64,000 bases of DNA from Rutstroemia sp. NJR-2017a BVV2 (lineage: Eukaryota; Ascomycota; Leotiomycetes; Helotiales; Rutstroemiaceae). The notes beneath the pieces were generated by a model. The model had not been told where the DNA came from. It was given only the letters and a program-made list of their open reading frames with translations, and did no database searches. The stretch spans positions 997,001 through 1,061,000 of the forward strand of contig NJPS01000004.1 of assembly GCA_002946415.1 (NCBI GenBank), written 5' to 3'. The position numbers and the translations under genes are program-made. This document shows positions 55,110 through 64,000 of the stretch, piece by piece. Position 1 is the stretch's first letter; every line of letters starts with the position of its first letter.

Positions 55110-56573
55110 ATGCCCAAACGCAAGCGCTCCGTCGAAGATGATGTATCCGGGCCCACGTCCTCCCACGACCGCATCCGCGCAAGCAGACAACGCGACGTCG
55201 ACGTGCACATCGAAAACTCCAAAAAACTACTTCACCGAGCCCTCAAAAAAGCCAAAGGATTCGAGCGACAAAAACTCGGCAAACGTTTAACGAATGCGAC
55301 AAAGATATCTGATGCGCCGTCAATGGCGCGTATGCGCAAGGAGATTGAGGTTGTGAAATCGTTGGATTTGGACCGGGTGGTGGAAAGTCGCTTGTGCAAG
55401 GGGATTGGGAAGATTAAGGCTCTAGTTGAGAGCGGGTATTTGCCTAAGATGTGGACGGAAGGAGAGGTAAAGGGGTGGGAGGGTGAGAAGAGTGAAGAGG
55501 AGGTTAAGGCGTGGAATAATGTTGTTAGTGGGATTTGGAATTTGAATGTGGTGAAGGAGGTTTGGACGGGCGTGGTGAGGGGGTTTTATCTGGCGATGGG
55601 GGTGCAGGCGCCGGTGGAGGGGAAGGGGAAGAAACAGACGGATAAGGAGAAAGAAAAGGCTACGAAGAAAGACGCGGAGAAGAATAGGAGGGCACCGCAG
55701 ATTGAGGATGGAGGGGATAGTGAAGATGGAACGGAAAGTACAACGAGGAGAGATAGAGAACCATCATGGGAAGGATTCGATTCGCCTGCAGACGATGAAG
55801 ACGGAGATTCGGATTCAGACGCAGAAAATAATAAAGACGACGACGAGGGAAACGATTCTCTAGACGAAGAAACATTGTCGCATTACGATGCTCTGCTTGC
55901 GAATTCTTCTGATGAAGAATCATTCGACGAGGAAGAATATCTCAAATCGCATCCATCTACATCGAAGCCGTCAACTCGACTCTCTCTATCTCTTTCGCCA
56001 TCTCTATCACGATCACCCAGCCCCTCGTATTCATTAAACCTCTCCAATTCCGCTTCCGGGTCCGAATCTGATGCCCCTCCACCCACCAAGGCCAAACAGC
56101 CTAAACCCTCCAAAACTGCCCCTGCTGCTAAGCCCACAACCGGTAGCACTTTCCTCCCTACATTAATGGGGGGCTACTGGTCTGGATCCGAATCTCCCGC
56201 CTCTGATCTCTCCGATTCCGCTGTCCGTCCTCCTGTTCGCAAAAACCGCATGGGCCAACAAGCACGACGGGCATTAGCTGAGAAAAAATTCGGAACAGGA
56301 GCAAATCACATCAAGGCTGGTAAGCCATCTGTCAATATCAAAGAGGAAAAAGGTAAGGATAAGGGACGGAAGAGAGGAGAGAAATTCGGGAATGATAGAG
56401 GCAGAGGGAGAGGTAGGGATGCAAAGGATAATGCTAATCTAACGGAAGTCAAACCGAGGGAGAAGACGAGAGATGATGTGGGAGTTTTGCATCCTAGTTG
56501 GCAGGCGGCGAAGAAGGCAAAGGAGGAGAAATTGAAGGCGACGTTTCAGGGAAAGAAGGTTACTTTTGATTGA
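55110..56573 (+). CDS. BUD22: BUD22/SRFBP1-like ribosome-biogenesis protein
   Basis: An intronless gene of 487 residues. The N-terminal half is helical and basic (VDVHIENSKKLLHRALKKAKGFERQKLGKRL). A long acidic Ser/Asp/Glu region lies at about 190-340, and the C-terminus LHPSWQAAKKAKEEKLKATFQGKKVTFD is the signature end of the BUD22 family. In yeast, Bud22 is a nucleolar factor needed for 18S rRNA processing. Low-complexity stretches (SLSPSLSRSPSPSYS) are normal for the family. High GC and strand-skewed codon use create many false frames on the other strand. Confidence 0.9.
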   Translation: MPKRKRSVEDDVSGPTSSHDRIRASRQRDVDVHIENSKKLLHRALKKAKGFERQKLGKRLTNATKISDAPSMARMRKEIEVVKSLDLDRVVESRLCKGIGKIKALVESGYLPKMWTEGEVKGWEGEKSEEEVKAWNNVVSGIWNLNVVKEVWTGVVRGFYLAMGVQAPVEGKGKKQTDKEKEKATKKDAEKNRRAPQIEDGGDSEDGTESTTRRDREPSWEGFDSPADDEDGDSDSDAENNKDDDEGNDSLDEETLSHYDALLANSSDEESFDEEEYLKSHPSTSKPSTRLSLSLSPSLSRSPSPSYSLNLSNSASGSESDAPPPTKAKQPKPSKTAPAAKPTTGSTFLPTLMGGYWSGSESPASDLSDSAVRPPVRKNRMGQQARRALAEKKFGTGANHIKAGKPSVNIKEEKGKDKGRKRGEKFGNDRGRGRGRDAKDNANLTEVKPREKTRDDVGVLHPSWQAAKKAKEEKLKATFQGKKVTFD

Positions 56574-56731
56574 GAGATGGAACAGATGTAGAGCTGTTTG
56601 TGTGTTAGATTTTATACCCACTGGCATGAGATATTGTTTAGTAGGATCCATACAATACCGTACTGTATCACATCACATGTTCAGCCTAACCTCCCTTTCC
56701 GATCCATCTCCCCCCTAAACAACCCTATCCA

Positions 56732-57127
56732 TCAACTCCTCCTCTCCCCTCCTAAAAATACACTCATCAACTCCACCCCACAAACCGCATGCACAACCAA
56801 ATGCACCCACGGTCCACCCACTATCCCCTTCTTTTCCCCTCCCCTATCTCCGCCCCAAACCCTCAGTCCCGCCCGCACCAGAGGCCCAAAATGATACACC
56901 CCCAACGCACCAGCCACGTTCCGACTCGTCCCGTCTACAGGCCGAAGCACGAAAATCAACGATATAAGCGAGGAACTGAAGAGGAGGAGCGCGTATTGCC
57001 GGATCACGGCGTGCGCTTGCGGAGCGGAGGGTGCGAATTGAGAGGAGGGGTTGAGGAAAAAGTTTAGCGAGGCGGGGAGCTCGATCAGGGTGTGCAGGAG
57101 GAAGGGAATGTGTGGTGGGCTGGGCAT
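56732..57127 (-). CDS. Small integral membrane protein, unknown
   Basis: A single exon of 131 residues. Hydrophobic segments lie at about 42-60 (QYALLLFSSSLISLIFVL), 70-85 (NVAGALGVYHFGPLVRAGL) and 105-125 (WVHLVVHAVCGVELMSVFL), so three spans are likely. The pattern of conserved-looking GVYHFGP and HLVVHAV suggests a real fungal family that I cannot name. The competing plus-strand frames here are Pro-rich and less protein-like. Confidence 0.6.
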   Translation of the reverse strand: MPSPPHIPFLLHTLIELPASLNFFLNPSSQFAPSAPQAHAVIRQYALLLFSSSLISLIFVLRPVDGTSRNVAGALGVYHFGPLVRAGLRVWGGDRGGEKKGIVGGPWVHLVVHAVCGVELMSVFLGGERRS

Positions 57128-58330
57128 TGTGGTGGTGGTGGTGGTGGTGGTGGTGCGGAACGGGAGCGTTGCTGTATGTGTGCGTGCATGAAAGGCTTAT
57201 TTTGGTGGTGGTGGTGAGACTTCAGATTGGCATTTCAGCCAGTCATATAGCTCGGTTCGGTTCGTGTGAGAGTTGCCGTAAAGACAGCGGGAGTGGAGAT
57301 AGACAGGAGACTGCGACGGGAAGTGGAACCTTTTACGTAAACTCTCACAGATCATGCTGTTGTGGAGACGGGGAGATCTGCGAACGTCATGTTCGTGTGG
57401 GTATTTTCCAGCTGCATTTTTATCTCTTTTTGACATCACCGTATAGCCATCGCGGATCGAAAGATAGATATCTGGGGATCTCCTTCCGCGAAAAACACAA
57501 CAAGTACGCCAAGCAAAGACACTCGGAACAGCTGGCCAACACAGCTGTTTTGGCGCAATAATCGCTCTGTCGGCACAAGTTCCAGGTTTTCAACCCTTCT
57601 GTCGCTCGTCTGCTAAATGTCGTGACATCGTCTTTCCATATCTACAGGGTTCTGCATCATCTCGTAGGTAAGACATTGGTGTTCCTGCCTATCGCGTTCC
57701 ACGCATGACAGCATCTGAAAGGGGAATCGGCCAATGGGACGCGCGGGGGATGTCAGCCACATCGGATGAGCTTTCGTTTTTGTTGAGATGGGGCTGAGGG
57801 GTAGCATATTAGCATATGCGATTGACGACTTTGGCATCTGTTTGCTTGCGCGTGCCTGGTGCGACGTGAGGTTTGTACTCTTTACCTTGGTAACTGCTCG
57901 ATTGTTTCCGGGAAATCACATCACTATCACTTGCAGTCCTCCCTCTTTCACATGTGGATGATGATTTGTACCCACTCGTTTTGATCCCCTCTGTCTTGAT
58001 CTGCGATACGAGGCCGTCCTATCTTGAAACTGCTATCGTCTTCAGAGTTCAGGCGCTTTTCCGTCAGGGAAGGAGCTCGCTATCCCTGCTTTGTCTGCAC
58101 TTCCAAGGCTGTGCCGCACACATCTTACCTACATCCTTTTTCTTTCTTTCACAAGCCTCGGTGTCATATTCCTCTTACCTTTTTCTTCCTCTCTCCAGAT
58201 TGTTTGAATTTCTCTTTAAAAATTTCGGTGCGAAGGAATACAATCTTCCATTCTCTACATCATTAGATTGCTCGTATATCGACGAATTCTGGAAATTGAG
58301 TCCAATTGTCCGAAACCGACAGCTACAATC
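57128..58330. other. Intergenic region with GGT microsatellite
   Basis: A (GGT)9-like tract occupies 57129-57155, directly before the membrane protein start on the other strand. The rest is the promoter of the type III polyketide synthase; a pyrimidine-rich stretch (tttttctttctttcac) lies near 58140. No other gene is recognised. Confidence 0.55.
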
Positions 58331-59943
58331 ATGTCGAATCCTACAGCGCACTCCAGCGATGAGTTTGGAGACCTCAATCTCTCCATCGTGGGATTGGGTG
58401 TCGAATATCCTCCATTCTCACTCGGTTCTTCAACTCTCGACACCCTAGTGAAGCGTCACTATCCCGATTCACCGGCGTAAGTTTTCTACACCCTCTTTAC
58501 CCCTCGCACACGAGCACTCAATGCTAACCAGACCACTCGAATCCTCAGAATGCAAAAAGTCCTCTCAATTAATAAATTCACCGGCATCGACAGCCGCTCC
58601 GCTATCGGCACCGTCGACCATCCAATGGCCAACATGGACCGCGCCCCAACCATCAAAGAACTCTGCGACGTCTTCCTCTCCGACGGTGTCGCGCTCGCCG
58701 TTTCCGCGTGTCGCAAAGCTTTGGAGGAGGCAAACCTTGCTCCTACAGACATCACACATGTAGTTAGCACCACCTGTACGAACAGCGCAAACCCAGGCTA
58801 TGATCACTATGTGTGTAAAAAGCTGGGGATCACACAACCTGTGGAGAAGGTACTCCTGCATGGAATTGGATGTTCGGGTGGATTGGCGTCTTTGCGCACA
58901 GCAGCAAATCTCGCTCTAGGAAGTAGTTTTAGGGGGAGGAAAGCGAGAGTGCTGGTTATGGCGACGGAGATTAGTAGTTTGTTGGTGCGGAGCGAGTTGG
59001 ATAGTATTCATGAGTTGCAGGAGACGAGGATTGGTGTTACGTTGTTCAGCGATTGTGCTAGCGCATGTGTGCTGAGCAATGGAATTGGGGGGCCTGTTTC
59101 TGAACCTGTATATGAATTGCTGGGATGGGATCATAGAATGATTCCAGATACTGAGCAGGACTTGGGATTTGATGTTGATCCTCTAGGTATGTTACGTTTT
59201 GTCTTCTTTTTTTCTACTTGTTGTCCTAAGAATTGGGCTAACAAATGAGTTACAAAGGCTGGAAGGTTGTACTCTCACCCCGAGTCCCAAAATTCGCTAC
59301 ATCAGTCGTCCCACAGACTTTCCAAGATCTGATAGCCAATCTTCCGTCCCTTCCACCGAATCACCGCGAAGCAGCTGATTTCGACTGGGCTCTACATCCA
59401 GGTGGTGCCACCATTCTGAGCGGGGTAGAGAAAACGATGAAAATATCCTCAGAACATATGCGCGCCAGTTACGACACTTATATAAATCACGGAAACTCAT
59501 CGAGCGCGACAATCTTCTCTGTCATGGATAGAATGAGACAGAAAGATATGGATGCTTTGGCGCCGGGAGGAAAAGTTAAAGATTATGTTGTTGGTTGTGC
59601 GTTTGGCCCGGGGATTGCGATCGAGATGTGTTTGCTAAAGAGGAATTTGGAATATGTGGGACGGGAGATGCAGGCCTCGGGAGAACTTACGCCGCCGATG
59701 ACGGAGAGTGAAGTTGAGAGTGAAGGGGGGAGGAGCGATGAGGAGGCGGAGGGTGAGGGAGAGGAGATTGAGAGGGAGATTGAGATTGTTAAGGAGAAGG
59801 GGAAGGAATTGGAGGAGAAATTGGTAAGGGTTGGTGAGGGAGAGGGCGTTAAGTTGCAGAATGGGGAGTTGATGGGGGATGGAAAGGTGGATGTTGAGGT
59901 GGATAGTTTGGAGGAGGCGCTTAATGGTGTGGATTTGGATTGA
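58331..59943 (+). CDS. Type III polyketide synthase with acidic C-terminal tail
   Basis: Three exons, 58331-58476, 58549-59186 and 59258-59943, encode 489 residues. The chalcone/stilbene synthase fold is complete: VSTTCTNSANPGYDHYVC, the catalytic Cys in LLHGIGCSGGLASLR, the His in FDWALHPGGATIL and the Asn in YINHGNSSSAT, then GCAFGPGIAIEMCLL near the end. Fungal members use acyl-CoA starters and malonyl-CoA to make resorcylic acids, resorcinols or pyrones. From about residue 397 the protein carries a Glu/Lys/Gly-rich tail of some 90 residues that is not part of the catalytic fold. No dedicated tailoring genes are evident beside it, apart from an SDR 3.6 kb away. Confidence 0.95.
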
Positions 59944-61885
59944 GAGGGGATTGGGAACTGGGTAATGCGGGTAATGAATGCATGGTTGGGATGGCGTGGT
60001 TTTATGGTTGTGTAATGCCAATGCGGGGAGGAAGATACGGAAGGAAGTTTCTCTAATGGGGACGGGAGACTTGACTTGATACGATATGCTATGATTCAAT
60101 GTGCTACGACAAGCTGAGCAGTACGGAATGGAACGGGAGGGAGGCGATATGCGGGTCCATATTCGCTTCCAACCGCTAGCACACCGACCGGAAGGTTGTG
60201 ATGTGATGCAAGACGGACCTGGACTTATAGCATGGTGTTGATGGACTTGGAGATGAGATGAGTTGCAATGAATGCTAGGTCACCACTCCACTGGCAGTCT
60301 CCTTACTTTATACGTGGTGGCTGGCTGGCTGGCTGAGTCGTTTCAGTTGATGGATTGGTAGAGTAGGAAAAATGAATATATTGAAAAATACATTGGCAGG
60401 TATAGTCGTGGTGATTGATATGTCGGAGGTTGCTTCCACTGTGCTTCTCTCGTGAGGAAATATCTACCTGCTTACTTTTGCAGAAGTTCGTTGATGGGAA
60501 ATTGACGAGGGTTCAAGTTATGATATACACACTGGCAGGAAAGACTTGAAGCAGAGAATAGTTTGCTTCTTTGCGGGATAGTGCTGCAGATGGATTACAG
60601 TACAAGAAATTTATAACTTAGTCCTATTGTCGGGGAAAGTGTTTTTTTGGACTGGAGAGGGAACTTGTGTTTTATGAGTGAGCGAGTAAAACGATGCGAT
60701 TAGGAGGTCGCCTACTTTATTTTTACTTTTACCTGCAATGCGAATCATACGAAGATACTGTACTGTGCGGCTGCTGTGGTAGGGTCTATTCCATCTCTTT
60801 TGAGAGAGAACTCTGTGTGCTGGTTTCGATGGTGAGTGGAGGACTGCTGTGGGATGGAGGAGACTGTGCAAAACGACCATGTGATTGGTGGTGTTGATGA
60901 CTGTATGTTTAAGCTGGGAGGATGGAGCATGAGCATATGTTCTTGATGTGGAGGAGTTGAGAAGTTGGGAAGTTGGGGAGTTGGGGAGTTGAGAATAAAG
61001 GTGGTGTTCAGGAGGTGGAATTGAGCTATGGTGGTTACTCTTAAGAATCCTAGCTTCCTGATATACCTTATCTATCCTGGAATATTTCATTTGTTTGGTT
61101 GGAAGGTCGAATAGAATAGAATATTATTATTTTAAGAAAGGTATTTAGACTGATATCAGTAATTAATCTTTGAGTTATGGTACACAAGGTCGATGCTAAG
61201 AGCACCAATCAAGCCGTCGAGACGAAGTGGCAGGTAGAATACAGTAAACGCGACCAGATATTTCCAACAGTAGACGAAGACACACATGACTCCCTCAAAA
61301 ATCTTTCTAGATCATACAAAATATGACGGACATGAACAATGTACATTCGGAACTAACTCGTATTCCCGCGGATGAGAAATTAGAAGCGGTGGTTAAGCCT
61401 GAACGGTATGGGAGTGGAATCGTAGATCCTCGACTTTCGATTTTTGGACATCGGGGACCGAGTATGACGAAACTGATTGATGACCAGCCGAGCTTCCGGA
61501 GACGCCTCGGGAATTGTGACTGAGGACGACCGTGGCGGAGGCGTCACTGGTTGCTGGAATGACTGTGGTCGCGCTCGCGGTCGTGGTCGTGGTTTTGAAG
61601 ACTTCGAGACCGGTTTTAAAAGCAGAGATTCGTTCGGTGCATCAAGTTTGCGGTTTCCATGGTATTTTCAAAAATGCTTGCTTCGCGAACCTCTGTATGT
61701 CTGACTTCACGGCGGCCACCACAACTGTTTTCTCCCCAGGGAATGTGAAGGGATCTTTTTCGACGGATGGTAAAATCACTGACTTGTTGTTTCCTGCACC
61801 TTTCTCCATATCAAAAGGTGCAGGAATAATGCCGCGGCAAATCTCAACTTCTCGGTTTCAAACTCCAGTTCTGCTCCAGATGCCC
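59944..61885. other. Intergenic region, no gene recognised
   Basis: About 1.9 kb. It has simple repeats such as (CTGG)4 near 60323 and gttggggagttgggg near 60970. Frames at 60611-61090 and 61323-61942 have no convincing motif. Confidence 0.5.
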
Positions 61886-62262
61886 TTAGAACCGAGCACT
61901 GTGACCGAATGCAAAGGATCCTTCTACTTTCTCGCCGACTGACATATACCTAACCAAATTCACGTTCATCTCTGCCATCCATATTTCGAATTGCTCTCTC
62001 GTGAAATCGAGTCTAGTGATTGACGACCGCTTTCTTGCCGCAGAGCTCACGTTGCCGGCAGGGTTGAGTAGCTGGTGGAGGTTTTCAATGATCTTCACTG
62101 CTTTGTTCTGCTGCGAAGCAACCAACTCATCAAATTCGAGATCCATGTCATCCTCTTCTTCCTCGTCTTGCGCAGTCTGCATCTCGTGCAGATATTGTCG
62201 CTGACCCGATAACGCATACTCAGTTGTAGGGTCGAGATCGGTTCCTTCACTCCCGACGTCTC
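61886..62262 (-). CDS. Unrecognised reading frame, probable internal or last exon
   Basis: The frame is open from an acceptor-like cactag just upstream of 62262 down to a stop at 61886. The product is protein-like: GTDLDPTTEYALSGQRQYL, then an acidic run EEEEDDMDLEFDEL and a helical part (AVKIIENLHQLLNPAG) ending FTREQFEIWMAEMNVNL. An internal ATG at 62182 could also start it. Upstream exons may join it to the frame at 62561-63262. No family recognised. Confidence 0.35.
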
Positions 62263-62560
62263 CTAGTGTTGGTTAAACGAGATTAAATGGGGCGTAGACT
62301 ACGGAAGGGCATTACAAGGGCTAATTGAAGGTACGGCATAGGGCTGAAATGAAGGCATTCGTAGAATTAGCTAGATCCGTAGTTGTACGGAAGAGCTGGG
62401 TATTTAAGCACCCAGCTCTTTCCCACCTTCAAGAGAATCAGACTTTTATCAACCACAGCATCAGATCACTACTTTGAGGTGATCTTATGCCACGGTTGAG
62501 TAGTCAACCCACACCTAGGTATCTTGGCTTGTATGCTGGGCTGACCGCATACCCGCGATT

Positions 62561-63262
62561 TCAATTCAGAGGACTCTTGCAAATTAGCCAGTACGCGCGC
62601 AAGACAAGAATTCCCCGGTACCAGTTCTCTGGCGAGTGCAGCGGAGCTGACTTTTGAGCCGTATCGTCTGGGAAATGCTCGTTGTAGGAGGCGATGAGTC
62701 GGTGAATTGCCCAAAACCAGCAGTAATACCCAGGCTTGTCACTTCTGTCTGTGACTCCCAGCATCTCGCTCGTAATTGGAAAGACATCACCAGTAACGAA
62801 CTCCTGTTCTTTCTCTTTCATTTCACTCAATAACTTGAACATGGTTCCGATCTTCCAGTCGTGAGTCTCCAAACTCTTCACGCCACAGCCAAATGCATGC
62901 CGCCGGCTTTCCTCCCATTCTCCTAACACAAGTGACAACTTTGTCTCTAGCCACATCTTAAACATACCTCCGCTCTTGAAGCCAAGGTACCCGGCGAGGT
63001 GTTGGTCGTTTTCCGGTTTGAGCAGAATCACCTTAACGTCCGGAGGGTTTTTCTCTTTAGCATACGTGATAGCCTTTTGTAATTCGGCTTTCGTCAGCTG
63101 AAAAACTTCAGTGGGCGCATAGTAACTAAAGTCTTCTTTGTTTTCGGTTTGGACCGCAAGCTTTCTGGTATTCTTGGTAACTTGAATGGTATCGTCGTCA
63201 CGCTGTGCCGGCGGATATTCGCTGTAGGGAAAGGTAGACTCAGAGAACATCGATGGATTCAT
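62561..63262 (-). CDS. Unrecognised hypothetical protein
   Basis: An open frame of 233 residues from the ATG at 63262. It looks coding: DVKVILLKPENDQHLAGYLGF, then EWEESRRHAFGCGVKSLETHDWKIGTMFKLLSEM and GYYCWFWAIHRLIASYNEHFPDD. It has no signal peptide or membrane span. The 3' end is uncertain, as a gtatgc donor in another frame about 20 bp away could lead to the exon at 62262. I do not recognise the family. Confidence 0.5.
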   Translation of the reverse strand: MNPSMFSESTFPYSEYPPAQRDDDTIQVTKNTRKLAVQTENKEDFSYYAPTEVFQLTKAELQKAITYAKEKNPPDVKVILLKPENDQHLAGYLGFKSGGMFKMWLETKLSLVLGEWEESRRHAFGCGVKSLETHDWKIGTMFKLLSEMKEKEQEFVTGDVFPITSEMLGVTDRSDKPGYYCWFWAIHRLIASYNEHFPDDTAQKSAPLHSPENWYRGILVLRAYWLICKSPLN

Positions 63263-63455
63263 ATTGGGAAAATGCTTACAAGTAAGATGTTGGCGTAGTC
63301 GTCGACTGGTCGTGGAAGATAGTAAGAGGTTGTAATAGTTCAAGTTGTTTTAGGTGGGAGAACTCCAAATATACTCTCTGAATTCTCTGAATCTTTCTAC
63401 CACAACGGGAATAGGCCCGATTGCGGGGTCGTCGTTGCCTCATCGGGCACGAACA

Positions 63456-63503
63456 GTGAATATGTTTTCCATATTTCCAGTGAATAGGTTTTCCATATTT
63501 CCA
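63456..63503. repeat. Two tandem 24-bp units
   Basis: gtgaatatgttttccatatttcca at 63456-63479 is followed by gtgaataggttttccatatttcca at 63480-63503, with one or two differences, and then the start of a third unit (gtgaa). Confidence 0.85.
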
Positions 63504-63709
63504 GTGAAGCTGATCTGAACTTCTGATGGCCGTTTCCTCCATCTCCTTTACATATCAAAACATATTTTCCCTTTGCAACTGCGTTGGACCGTACAATCCG
63601 CACGGAAACAAGGTCCCACTGCGTGTGGACATTTCTTACTTCTCTGCTCCCCAACCCGTACGGAAACGACCCCACAAGTATTGCTCTCCATTCTCAACTT
63701 CCCGCCCCC

Positions 63710-63853
63710 CATTCCCACTTTCCCGCTCCCCCATTCCCACTTTCCCGCTCCCCCATTCCCACTTTCCCGCTCCCCCATTCCCACTTTCCCGCTCCTCATT
63801 CCCAACTTCCTGCTCCTCATTCCCAACTTCCAGCTCCTCATTCCCAACTTCCA
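63710..63853. repeat. Minisatellite with two unit types
   Basis: Three 22-bp units (cattcccactttcccgctcccc) from 63710 and a 21-bp variant at 63776 are followed by two 21-bp units of cattcccaacttcc[ta]gctcct and a partial third. The tract is non-coding in appearance; the long frames across it exist because the unit has no stops. Three copies of an accgtacggaaac-like word flank it (63594, 63654, 63861). Confidence 0.85.
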
Positions 63854-64000
63854 ACGCTCCAACCCGTACAGAAACAAGATTAACCAATCCATCGATAGAC
63901 GATAACCAAACGGCTTCAGACATCAAATATGGCATCCAATACTCAATCCCATTCGCCGACAAAAGATGATGGAGTTCATAACTCCGGTAGCGCTCTGCAG

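Noticed and set aside
61323..61942. Two adjacent plus-strand frames
   Set aside because: No motif; the second contains a hydrophobic run but overlaps a more protein-like minus-strand frame at its end.

Overview
This window is nuclear DNA of a filamentous ascomycete (Pezizomycotina). The evidence is many genes with 45-80 bp GT-AG introns carrying CTAAC/CTGAC-type branch points, Zn2Cys6 regulators, fungal-only families (UstYa/DUF3328, type III PKS, GH7 cellobiohydrolase with CBM1) and AT-rich islands. A plant-associated Leotiomycete would fit, but that is inference. All exon-intron models were built by hand from splice consensus, reading frame and protein family signatures; each multi-exon model given as complete sums to a whole number of codons.

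Layout. 1-5355: a peroxiredoxin-like gene and a Zn2Cys6 transcription factor. 5360-7967: a complete 2.6 kb transposon with 37-bp terminal inverted repeats, a GACC 4-bp target duplication and a Ginger/KRBA2-type integrase. 9836-18298: housekeeping-type genes (a divergent 12-exon catalase homologue, nicotinamide riboside kinase, mitochondrial aspartate aminotransferase, a possible HAUS4-like protein). 19587-20572: two tiny Cys-knuckle proteins. 20795-35217: the most interesting region, an apparent RiPP (dikaritin/ustiloxin-type) gene cluster. 35974-46565: GNAT acetyltransferase, a conserved unknown, a 2-oxoglutarate/Fe(II) dioxygenase, an A/B-barrel protein, a second Zn2Cys6 factor and a degenerate sulfotransferase-like gene. 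48672-63262: cellobiohydrolase, short-chain dehydrogenase, BUD22-like protein, a small membrane protein, a type III polyketide synthase and two unrecognised reading frames.

The RiPP cluster. At 26521-26877 a 118-residue secreted precursor carries a signal peptide and three 29-residue repeats, each ending in an identical Tyr-rich block followed by a KR kexin site. Around it lie six different UstYa-family genes (two on the left, four on the right), all with the paired HxxHC and HC...Q...C motifs, and a serine carboxypeptidase (S10) that could trim the C-terminal basic residues left by kexin. The expected logic is secretory entry, kexin cleavage into three near-identical peptides, carboxypeptidase trimming, and oxidative cyclisation of Tyr side chains by UstYa enzymes. 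The dioxygenase (40356-41454) and the Zn2Cys6 factor (42718-45138) may be its tailoring enzyme and regulator, but this is only proximity. No transporter or S41 peptidase was seen.
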